From NCBI RefSeq assembly GCF_963422355.1, contig NC_085100.1, positions 5,104,568-5,168,567 of the forward strand: a stretch of DNA of 64,000 nt, written 5' to 3'. The position numbers were made by a program, and so were the translations under genes. This stretch comes from Corticium candelabrum. Its lineage: Eukaryota; Porifera; Homoscleromorpha; Homosclerophorida; Plakinidae. Below the pieces are notes generated by a model. That model was not told the DNA's origin. It did no database searches and saw nothing but the letters and a program-made list of their open reading frames with translations. This document shows positions 1 through 11,900 of the stretch, piece after piece (positions within the stretch are counted from its first letter, which is position 1; each line of letters opens with the position of its first letter).

Positions 1-3000
1 GGCAGATGTCAGTTTACTTCCACATAAAGTGGCAGAAAGTCACCACCTTCAAATTCAGCAGAAGACTTATATATAATGTGTCATGGTAGATGGCGCTATT
101 CTGCGTTGTAATGGAGTTATGTTGGTTGCTCTTCAGGTGGGATCTTGCATAGTTCAAGCTTTCTTTTTTTGTGTTTTCTGGCTTGCTGTATAGAATCTTA
201 AGAATGGATCTTTTGGGTTTACTTCATGTGAAAAGAGATGTAGCCAAGTGTCAGTTGCTGGTTGACAACCAAGAAATAGTAACTTATGAGTCTGTCAACA
301 GAGACCCATCCACTGCCTCTTTGGTTAAATTTGGCAAGGTCTATGCTCCAGTCAATATTCAAGTGAACTAGGTAGAGGAGTAGGTTTTGTGGGATTCAGT
401 CAAGACATCAAAAAGGGGACTGGCATGGGTCTGCTGGAGGTGACAGATACTTTTGTAGAACGGTCTGGTTTGTTGAGTTGTCCTGGATTTGCTCTTGGCG
501 GTGCTGAACAGCAAGTTCCTGTCTGAGTGCTCAATGTAACAACAACACCAATCAGATTTTATCGAGGACAGTCATTGGGAGAGTTTACTGAGACCTCTCC
601 GGTTAGGAAGGATGGTCATGATGAGGAGTTAACAGCAGTTGATGGTCATGATAAGGGAGAACCAGATATGGAAGCAACAATCAGAAGGAACAAGTTGTGT
701 GAGTTGATAACAAGATACGGGGATGTTTTTGCTTCTCCTGGAAATGAGGGTTGTGTTGTCGGAATTGAGCATACTGTTCCAACTACAACAATCATACCAG
801 TTACTTGTCGCCCAAGGAGCTAGAAGCGCATTTTAAGGCATAAGTGGAGCAAGAACTTTGTAGGGGGTCATCCATATTTCTCGGCATTTCACAAACTGGG
901 CTGGGGAAGCGGTAAAACCAGGCGTACACTGTGGAAAATGCCATTCAAGCGCATGCATAAGATGTTTTCAGTGAGGTAGTTCAATGGTATTGCACACAGG
1001 TTCGCATGGTCAAACCAACTATTGTTAGGATATTATCTACTAGCAGTTTGCTGCAACTGGATTAATGAGCAATATCCAGGTTTCTTTTCTTGCCTCGTGT
1101 CGTGATGGAGAACGTACAGAGGCTGGCAGAGTTGTGCAAATGTGTGGACTCTGTCCATACGCACCCTGTCAATGCCTATCAGCATTTTGTCAACACTTTT
1201 GTGTGTCTAAATAACTGTTACAGCAGGCAAGATGCTGTCAGAAAGGCACAGGAGTTTTGAAGGTTGAGAGTGATGAGAAGAAGGATTCCAATTTGAAAGA
1301 AGCTTTTCGGAAGCTAGAGATGACGACGAAGAGAAAAATTATCAAGTATTGTATCAAGTATGGGCTTATTGAAGCATGTATTAATACTAAATCAGCATTT
1401 TTGCGTTCGCTCTTGGGGGAGGGGGAGGAAAAAGCTTACATTTTGTATGCTCGTGAAAATGCCAAGAAATATGGACGACCCCTAAAATATAACGACAGGA
1501 AATCATTAGAGAGCCCATTTCAGCTTACTATGCCCAGTTAAGAAAGACGGCAGCTTGCAGTTGTGTATAGACTATTGAGCATTGAATACAATCACAAAGC
1601 CAACTGAGATCCCAATCAGTCATTTGATGGAAGCACTAGAATTATTAGCTAGCTGGCTCAAGATATTTTTTGTTGATTGAGTTTGCCAAGGGGTATTTTC
1701 AGATACCAATAGCAGAGAGTGATAAGGAGAAGACTACATTTCGTGTTGGCTCTGGATTGTGCGAGTTCAACCAAATGCTTTTTGGGCAAGAAAAGAGCAC
1801 TCCAGCAACTTTTGTCGCATGATGGCAGCAATAGTGGGACATTTGACACCTTTACAGTTAGTCTTGTACATGGACGATTTGTGAATAATTTCCGACACTT
1901 TTCAGTTGCATTTGGAGTGGTTAGAGTGTCTATTTCGGACACTCCACCAACATGGGCTTAAGGCAAATGCTAAGAAATGCCAGTTTGGGATGGAGAGTGT
2001 TGTTTTTTTGTGACCACAAAGTGGGAATTGATGGCGTTCGATCCGATCCAGCGAAGGTGAAGGTGGTTTTGGGTGGCCTCCCCAACCCGTGTGAGAGAGT
2101 TGCAATGTTTTCTTGGCTATATGGGGTGGTTTTGACAGTTTATTCCTTGATATGCAGAGATCGTGCATTCTCTGACAGTACAGTTGAATTCTGGTAAATT
2201 TGAATGGACACCACCCTACCAATAGTCATTTTGAAATCTTGAAAGCCAAATTGATAACTCTGCCGATCTTCACTCATCAAACTAGATCGAACCTTCAGCC
2301 TTTCCACAGATGCTTGTTTGAATGGAATTGGCGAAGAACTAGCACAATACGCTGATGTAACTATTATTAAGCCAGTCTCCTATTCAGTAGGATGTTGACA
2401 AAGACAGAAAGAAATGCTCAACATGAACGACTGCAGTTTCTTGGCCACAAGCACCGTTGAGAGATTGTTCATATCCTGGCCAACCGTTTCTGCAAAAATT
2501 AGAAACAGATGTTGAGGGCCCGCTACATACCACAAATGGCAATTATCATTATATATATTAGGAATTTAAGACGTCTTTTGAGATATGTCAATCTTTTCCC
2601 CTTGAGATGACAAACTGCTGACGAGGTGGCTACTTGTGCTAAGGCATGGATAAGCAGATATGGAATTCCTAAGACCATTCACTTGGATAACGGCTTACGT
2701 TTTATAGGCCAGACATTTGTAAAGATGTGCCAATCGTTTGGTATTAAGTGTTTATTGTCTACGCTGTACCATCCACAAGCCAACGGCACTGTGGAAAGAT
2801 TCAACCATGTTTTGGGCGATTTGTTGGGAAATTGGTAAACGACAATCAGCAGGAGTTGTGAACCATTTATATGCAGCTCAGTTTGTGCATAACTCTGCTG
2901 TTAACAATTTTTTTTTGGAGAAATACCTTATCACATTGTTTTCAATGAACTCCCTTGTATGCTGATTGATGTAGAGGCCGACAATGTCTTGCCCGGAAGA

Positions 3001-3961
3001 ATCCCGAATAAGGAGCATGCCCTACTTACTGAAGATAGCACAATGAGGCTTTATGACACCGTTCATAAGAAAGCGGCACAGTAGGCAGTTTTAAGGAAGA
3101 AAGCAACATAATAAAAAATTTGGTTACAAATCTACAAACCCCGGGGATTTGGTATGAGCTGCTAAAGTGATGATTAGAAAAGGACATTCCCATTTGCTTG
3201 CACCACATTTGGGCGGTGCATACGTTATCATTGAAAAATCTAACGGTGTCTATGGGGTGAGGAGTCTTCAAGGTCAAAAGATCTTTTGTTTTCACCATGA
3301 CTTCCTGAAGTCATAGTTGGAGCGGGATCTTAGGTTCAAACAAGTTTCAAAAGAAGCAGTACCATCTACACTTAGGGGACGGCAGTAGAAGTGGAGGCTG
3401 ACAGCAGCAGCATTGAAGAGGAAGCTGGTGGGACCATCAATGATGGCATTGCTTTTGATGGGGAGACCAATGAAGATGGTAATATGTAAGTCATCCAGGA
3501 GAACATACGGCCCAGGAAGCAGAGTCAAAGACTGCTATGAACTAAGAATTACGTCATGGATTTTCTAGTGATTCAGGCAATGAATAACTGAATTGCCATT
3601 GTGTTGTTGTTGGTTTAGTAGTATTTTGCACTTTTTGTAAAGGGATAGTGATGTAAGGAAGTACTGGCTTGTGTTGCCTGCCGATATTTATATGGCAGGG
3701 TTTGACTAATGTAGTAATTTTCTTAACTTTGCGCTACTAGTCGTGTCACGTATAACAACAGAGAGTCAATCTAGAAAACGTGCAGAAACAGTAAGTTCAG
3801 ACAGCCAGACAGTGTTCTCTCACACACTCAATCCTTGAAGACTGATATCTGCTATAGAACTTGTGGATTTGTTTTGTACAGTTTTTAATGTGTTATGCAG
3901 TCATTTTTGCTGAGCTTGTACAATAAAGTTACCAGGCAGACGATAATTACTAATCTAGACA
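1..3961 (+). mobile_element. Degenerate Ty3/Gypsy retrotransposon (5' end outside window)
   Basis: Reading the + strand with frameshifts and stops gives pol pieces in the right order. A protease/linker-like stretch lies at 171-823. RT pieces follow at about 1540-1900 (KDGSLQLC and YMDDL can be read). The integrase core at 2626-2838 contains LDNGLRF and, further on, GTVERFNH, the second Asp and the Glu of the DDE triad. An integrase C-terminal region lies at about 3170-3320. Frames change and stops interrupt every domain, so it is dead. A polypurine-like run before 3649, the TG start at 3649 and AATAAA at 3922-3927 suggest a 3' LTR at about 3649-3961. A 5' LTR is not visible inside the window. 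Confidence 0.8.
3649..3961 (+). repeat. Candidate 3' LTR of the first Gypsy relic
   Basis: The segment starts with TG right after a purine-rich run, follows the integrase C-terminus, and has a polyadenylation signal (AATAAA, 3922-3927) near its end. The partner LTR would lie upstream of position 1, so identity between LTRs cannot be tested here. The 3' boundary is approximate. Confidence 0.4.
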
Positions 3962-5721
3962 GGTCTACTCGAAGCCCAAAGGCTGTTTCCATGGAAATGT
4001 GGGAAACACTTCTGGATTCATTGTTGTAGGAAGAATAATGCAGACACTATACACTATCATTTTGCGTGTTTACTGGCATTAATTGATGCTAGTAAGTAAG
4101 GAAGCTGTTTTCTACATTTACTGTTGACACAGTAAAGTCAGGTGAGGCTCTCGGAAGGTTGAAAATGTGTTATGGTTACTGAAAGAAGAAAGGCATTCAA
4201 ATTGGTCATGTGACTGAAATAATTTGCAGCAATAATCTACCAAGAAATAAGTTGTCTACAGCTAAATTATAGAGGTATACTTTAATTGATAATAACGTTG
4301 ATGTTAAAAACTGTTATAATTATTACTCAATTATTTTGATCTAATTGTTTCTTATATTAGCTGGAAACTTTGTAAAAATCTTATCTATGCCTCTGGGAAT
4401 GTCTAGCTGTTGAATTTTAATAGCATCTTTGTAACTAGTCTTGCTTGCTCAATAGCAACACGCTGCAAAAATTTGCTGCATGTGATATCAACTTTTTTTG
4501 TACAATATGTACCGGTACATTTAGTTAGTAAACAAATTCATTTTGGCACTTTACCAATCTATTTAATTAAGTATATATGTGCCAGACAGCATTTTATAAA
4601 TGATGTTAATGTTATTTAAAAAATGCTAACTATAGTAGAACATCGATTATTCAGACATCTATTAACAGAACGTCAATTATTGATCACACAAATTGGTGGA
4701 TCACATGGCTTGGGACAGTGCTCCTGGCACCCATGAGTGCAGCCTCGTTGCTCTGGCATGTAGGTCATGTGAATAAGCATACCGAAATACAATCAACCGG
4801 GATGGCTACACATTGCAAAAGGAAGAGGAAGATGCTCTTTTAGTTGAACTAAAATTGCTAGAGGCTGACAGTTGGGCCAAGTATTACAGCACTCTTGTGA
4901 GAATTAAACATGTATGCTGTGTGAAAATTGTTCTGTTTGATTTAAGATACGTACATTTTGATGTTATGAGCACAGTTTTTAATTGTTTCATATATCAAAA
5001 TCTCCAATTGCTTCAAATAATTGAGGGTACCCTGCTTACTGCAATAACATCCGACTACTTTATATTATTTAAGATGTTTCATAGCTAGAAATATTTTTAA
5101 TTGAGTTTAATTATGAAATTATGGTATTACCCTACTACCATTGTGCAGCAAATGTGTATTGTATGATTTTGACAAAATGCACATGAATAAAAATCTTTTA
5201 CTATTTTACGACAAATTATCATGCAGTTGGCAGAAACCTGGTGTACTTTTATCTATTCATCAGGTGCTGTTAATTCGATTATAATATGAATAACACTTTA
5301 AAACACTTGGAAAAGTTTGATCTTTCTGACTAAGCCAACTCTGTTGTTTTGATTTGCATTGTATGTAGCTGAAAACAGGCTGCGAAATTGCAAGTTGTCA
5401 CAGACCATTATGAACTCTAAGGCTTCCTTTATTTTTGGTGTAGCTCTTGTTGTATACTTATTTATGCTACTGGTTTTGGGCAGGATTGATAAAGCAAATT
5501 ATTCAAAAGGCTATCAACCCACAAGTTGCTGATTAAGTTATGAATAACTAAACTGCTTATTTGATGGTGCGCTTGATAGTTTGCTTGCGCATGCACACAA
5601 GTGATCACATTACCAAGTGGATTCTGGTTGTAACATGCATCTACTCCACATATGTTGGTGCATTTTAATTTAAATACTAACAACATGAATGTTTTGATAA
5701 TTTTACTTATTTGTTTTCAAG
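3962..5721. other. 5' flank of AFG2A; candidate upstream exon and transposon scrap
   Basis: AT-rich DNA between the Gypsy relic and the first recognised AFG2A exon. Positions 4640-4690 resemble a Tigger/pogo-type terminus (AACATCGATTATTCAGACAT). An open stretch ending at 4896 (about 4777-4896, reading KEEEDALLVELKLLEADSW) is followed by a good donor GTGAGA in phase 0, matching the phase of the exon at 5722. It may therefore be the preceding AFG2A exon, but it has no in-frame ATG, so the true initiator was not found. Confidence 0.35.
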
Positions 5722-5905
5722 GTTCAGTCTTTGTGTTTGTTAGGTATGTTTCCTGATTCGATTCCCAAGCGGGCTGATTTTGTCTATGTTCATCCTTCTA
5801 CCCAGAATATGTGTGGCTTTACAATTGGGGATGCAGTTCTCATATTTAGTCATCATAGTGTGGCAGTTGCAGTCCCATGGCCAATGTCAAATGTTCCATT
5901 GGACA
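5722..5905 (+). CDS. AFG2A: AFG2A exon, N-domain part 1
   Basis: The acceptor TTGTTTTCAAG precedes 5722 and the donor GTAAGA starts at 5906. It reads [20 protein letters not shown] then a [11 protein letters not shown] block, like the Cdc48/AFG2 double-psi barrel N-domain. It ends in phase 1. Confidence 0.75.
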
Positions 5906-8900
5906 GTAAGAATATTTGCATTTTATTTTATGCTTACCAGCAAAGGTTTCATTTGTGCTAATGAGTCATAGTTGTGCTAGTAACATTTACACTTCTTTGT
6001 AGTGCTTCTAATTATATACTAAAATTGCATTTCAGCTCTTGATTACTGTGAGCATTGTTTTAGTGTGTACAGCTTTGGTTTATAACGTAGATAAAGTACA
6101 TCTGAGAAATGTTGTATAGATAAAGTTATATCTGAGAAACGTGATTTGTATTGTTGAAAGATTTTGTAAATTTGTCAAGTGTTGGATGATATTGAGCAAA
6201 GTGTTGTAGTCTGAATGGACAGCTTTATATATATATATATAGTGTTGCTTTTTTGACTACACAAACTTGTTTGGTTGCTATCTGTGGGACTTTGTTGCTG
6301 GAGTGCTAGGACACATTTGGCTTTAGAATGCCAGACCTAGAACTGGCTGCTTAGACTTTATTTAAGTAGCTACATTAAGAGTTGCAGCTTGTTATAACTC
6401 ACAGGTTCAGTAAATTCTTGAACATCTGAAATTGCTACAATGACAGCTATGTATGTGTGTTGGATATGAGTCATGCAGGGCAGCTGCTGTTCACTTATGT
6501 TTATATATTCTGACAACGAAATATGTTATATATTTACCGATATTTAAAGGGTAACTGCAATGCAAAAATGAAAAATTCTTTATGTTGGAAGTTGATAATT
6601 CTAGTTGCATATATAACAGGACAAATAATTGTCTTCAGTGAGAAATAGCAAGTCAAAGTTGCTTCCGGTTCTTCAAGTTCTGGTAACGGACGTGGTGTAG
6701 TGTACACGTCACAGAGGGGAGACGCGTATGTGTCTGTATAGTCAGCGGCCTGTAAAAATGACTACATCTTTATATCCAAGGCAATGCTACTATGGTAGAT
6801 GTTACCGACAGCGACAGTTGTTCGTCTGAAGAGCCCTCCGGGTTTTTAAGTGATGATAACGTTCCGTCATCGCATTAATGGCAGAATGAGGAAGATCTGC
6901 TAGGAGCCATTAGACCATAGAGGTTTGAGCTCAGTGACAGTGTCTGAAGCTGAGAGATTGCCTGCTGCCTTGGAAGCCGACGAGACAGGCCACCCAATAG
7001 CCTGTCACCATCGCAAGTAGAAGTAGAAGTAGCAAACGTAATTGATGCTCATTCGAGTAAGTATAGGTGTAGCTCCGGTCATTGTGAGATTATAGATACG
7101 TACTCGTGTGGAGTGCGTGTTGTCAAATCGTATTTAAGGTTGTATCAAATAATGACGCAATAATAATGTTGAATACTAGCAACATTAGTGGACAGTGTTA
7201 TTAATGTACTGGTGGGTTGCAAAACTAATTAAAATTTAGCCTGGTATGAGAAAGAGAACAATGAGTTGACATTTGTGCGTTGAATTCACATTTACACAAG
7301 GTTTGGCTTTATACTGTAATACATGCGACTGCAATCACTACACACTATGAGCACCTTTAGACAAGTCTAGTCACTAGGAGTCTGACCTCTCCTAGCCATT
7401 TGCAGTAGTTTTAGTTCTACACGAGATTCTTCCTTACCTCAATTTTCCCATTTCTCAAGTGCGGCTCTCCTTTTCTTTTGCGAAGGTTCCGTAGTGCTAC
7501 GATATCTTGAAGTGTGGAGGCAGTTAGATGGAAAATGGTTTCCTTAATTTTGCTTTTCTACAACCCAGACCAAGCTCTTGAATAGACCTGGCTGAGTACC
7601 TCGAAGTAATCAGGCTTAAAGGGGCTACTACAGACTTCTGTCCACTCAGTAGGACAGGTCGTACTCAGTAGTAGTCACCTGGACACCCAAAAATTTTTTG
7701 CCCTTCTCAGTTGCGATTCCCACTCTTTTCTTAGCTTGGGATCTTTGGAAATTGACAGATGCTTGTGCATGACTTGCTTGAATTAGAGCATCTTGCAGCC
7801 ACGGCTCGAATTAGAGCATCTCACAGCCACGCAGCACTTAACCATTCTTTTGCCACATATTTTTTGTTTACAGTACGCACTAGCGTGAAGTCTTCCTCTG
7901 TGACATGTACACCACACCACGCCCATTACCAGAACTTGGAAGAACCAGAAGCAACTTTGACCTGCTATTTTTCAGCGAAGACTTAGCTTAAAAATTTAGA
8001 GCTATTTTCCTGTCATGTATGCAACTAGAACTATTGATTTACAACTAAAAGAATTTGTTTTTTTGCGTTGCAGTTACCTTTTAAACAGTGAGCATTAGTG
8101 TGCTGTGGGGAGCCCGAGTCGTGTTCATGTAGTGAATTAGACGCATTACATTGCTCAACACAAGACTTTTATAGCATATGCACTAGCCGCTAATTCCAAA
8201 GACTACCCAGTCATTTGAATACCAGTTACTTGTATTTACCCGTCTCTATACGTCATGCAATCTAGATACACTTATATTACATCCCCATTTCTTTAAAAGG
8301 TAAGTCTCTCTTGAGGTTACTAATTCTACCTGATCTAGTTCTTAATGAAGTTACTCCTTGAGATGTCTTCTTGCGTGCACGTGAAGCTCTGTCATCTTGG
8401 TCCCTTCTGCCTTCTTGGTCCATTCTACTTTCTTGCTCTACTAGTTTTTTGTGATTGGTGGTGTCTTTGTTTTGCTTATCTGGATCTTCATCATTCCAGG
8501 TTTCTGTGCTTTCGTTTTCCAGATTCAAGTGATGTTGGTTTCTTCTGAAGTTTCCTTCTGGGGTACTCACCACGTAAGATCTTTGCGATACTTCAGACAA
8601 TACTTTTCCCCACAGTCTCTTACCCACACCGTCTCTCTTTTCGGTAATTTTGGTAATTGTCTTGCTGCGTGTCTCCTGTCGTAATTCTCTTTCTGCTGTT
8701 GCTGATATTCCCTCTTTTGAAGACTGGTTAGGTTTGGAATATTTTGTTTCATTGTTCTGACTGGATTGGTATCATCGTTTGTAATTGTCGACTCATTAGC
8801 AGTTCTGAAGGGCTGTATTCATTACTCAAAGGTGCTGCTTTGTATTCTATGACTAAATCTAAGCCTATAGCAATTTGCTTGAACTAGCTTCCATAGTACA

Positions 8901-11900
8901 TATTGTGATCCATTATCAGACTTCACAACGTCGGGTATTCCGTCTCTAGAAAATATTTCTTTAAGTGCGAGATCACTTCTCTTGACCTTATTTTTTGCAT
9001 TGCTTCCAATTCGATATAACGCGAGAAGTAATCTATAATGACAATATATAGGACTTTCCCTTGAACATCAATAGGTCAGTGGCTACCATTTGCCTTGGCA
9101 ACTTAGGAAATTCTGCGGGAATTAGGGGCTTTGTTAGGTTATTCCTTTCTTTGCAACAAATTTTGCACTTCTCCACATACTCTTTGAGCTCTGTGCTGCT
9201 CCTAGGCCACCATACTGACTGTTTGCTCTTTTTCGGCACGTAACAATTCCCATTTGTTCATTGTCTAGACATTTCCATGTTTCTTTTCTCAATCCTTTAG
9301 GTATTACCAATCTGCATCATCTCAGTAGAAGATCATCTTGAATTTGTCAACTCTGGGGCTACTTGCATGTATATCTTCAATTCTCCATTGATTTCATACT
9401 CTGGCCAACCGTGTCGTACAAAATTTCTAGTTTGCTGAAATATTGGGTCATGCTTCTGCATTTGTCTCATCTGTTCAAGTCTTTTGTGTGTTACTGGCAA
9501 TTGTCTGATGACTTGATTCACCCAATTTTCGATTTCTTGTTGTAATGTGTCATCTTTTGCTGTAGTCGCATCGACAGGACTTCTTGATAAAGTGTCTGCT
9601 GTTTCTAACTTTTTGCCGGGCACATGCACTATTGTACTGATATTGCGTTAGTCTCATCCTCATTCTCTGTATCCTAGGTGATAATTCCTCTAAATTCTTG
9701 TTTTCCAGTAATGGCATATCAACTTGAATTGTTTCCCAGCAAGTATTGGAAAAACCCTCACTTGCCACGTTGTAGATAAAGTTTCTTTTTCTAATTGGGC
9801 TTACATCTTTTCAATTTCGGACAATGTTCTTGACGTGTAGACAACTGGTCTCTAATTTCCCTTTTGTTGTTGTTGTTCAAGGCCTGCGCCAAGTCCAAAT
9901 GACGATGTGTCAACCATTACACGTGTTTTACAGTTGCGATTATGTACAGCCAATATCGGTGCTTTCCTTAGTGCCTTTTCAGACTTGCAAACACTTTTCT
10001 TGAGGCTTTTCCCAATACCAAACACTATGTTGGCTCATTAGCACTCTCAAAGTTCTGCTGTCAATGATAAATGTTGGATAATCTTCCATGATAATTTATC
10101 ATTCCAAGAAATCGTTGTACTTGTTTCTTTGGTTTTGTGGCTCTCTCAGTCCCAATATTGCATTGACTTTACTGGGTTTGGATCTAATTCCTTCAGGATT
10201 GATAATATGTCATAAGAATTTTACTTCTTCTTGGGCAGAATGACATTTTTCTTTGTTTAACGTTACTCCTTCAGCTTGTAATCTATCTAAAACCGCCATC
10301 AGTCTTAGATTGTGTTCTCGGCGATTGGCTCCTGAAACTAAAATGTCGTCCATTTGACACACAACTACTTCTAGGCCTTTCAAAATTTGAGATATCATGT
10401 TTTAAAAAATCTCAGGCACCGAAGTGATTCCTACCGGTAATCTCTTGAGAAATATCTTTTCATTGGGGTAACGAAAGTCGTCAATTTGGCGCTTTGAAGC
10501 GATAATGGAATTTGCCAATAACCAGTGTTGGTGTCTAATCAAGTAAAGACTTTAGCATTTCTCAAACTTGCTAATAACTGTTCAACACTTGGCATAATAT
10601 GTCGTTCTCGTCGTACTTCCATGTTCAATTTTGTTAGATCCACAGAAATTCTGACTGTATTGTTTGATTTGAGAACCGGAACTATGTCAACACACCAGTC
10701 AGTTGGCTCTTCCACTCTTTCTATTATACCTTTCTTTTCCATTCTTCTCAACTCTTCATTCACCTTTGGACTAAAGGTATTGGAACTCGGTGTGGACTTG
10801 ACACAGCATATGGCTCACATCCCTCCTTTAACTGAATGTCATATTCATGCTCTATTCTGCCTAAGCCTGTGAATAACTTTGGATATTGTGTAAAGACTTG
10901 TTGTTGGGTTCCAATTTCTCTGATGAATTCTATCAAGTGCAGTGCCTGGATAGCAGGTGCATTAAAATGTATCATTCATGCATCATTCAACAGCTGCTCT
11001 CATCTCAACTAGGTGTACTGAATATGACTTTTAAATGATACACTTGTGAATTACAGCATTGCTTTGGGGTTTGTAGTCTGGTTATTGGATACTTTGAGGA
11101 AGTTTAATTAAGCGGCCTTGCAAGGAGCTTACCCAATGCAGGGTAAACACACATAGTTAAGTGTGGCTGTGTATCTGTGCAACTAATGTGCAGTAAATCA
11201 ACAAGCAAATGTCTAATCACAAGCTTTAAGTTTCTTTATGTAAGTCAGTTGCTATGTGAACATGCAGTTTATCTGAGCTGTTTGATACATTAGTCAGTTA
11301 CTGAGTTTCAAGGGTTCAGAATACTAATTATGAAGTCTGCATTGGTGTTACTTAGAGCTACCAGATCTGACACAAGTGCACTTTACTTTCTAAGTACTCT
11401 CTGTTCGCGTTGACTTTGCGCTTTGAAAATCTGTAATAACTTCTGCGCAATAGGGCAGACAGTGACGATCTTCGTATCGTTTGAAACCGCAAGTTCTCAG
11501 GTTTTCTATAGTTAGGGTAACAACAGCATATGTATTACACAGATGGTTTGATAAACCTTTTCATATCAAGAGTCGGTAGGATTCTAAACTCATTAAGTAG
11601 GTTTGGTCTTACAACAAGAATGCTGCTAATAGAGGAAGTAGCCAATTAACAAGGTCACTAAACGGTTCGTTGCCTTGACATCAACTCACGTTGCTCTTGT
11701 TTCGCGAGTAGTTGCTGGATATTTCTGATTTCTCTTTTCGTTTTGTTTCGTCTTGATAGCCTGCGACTTCCTCTGCGTTTACCTAACATCTTTGTATTGT
11801 AATATAACTTCTAAATTGTACAGTTAATGGGATATCACTTAATGTGTGAGTGTGGTAAACAAATACAGCTGCATCATTAGTCACTTCCGAGCGCAGAGTC

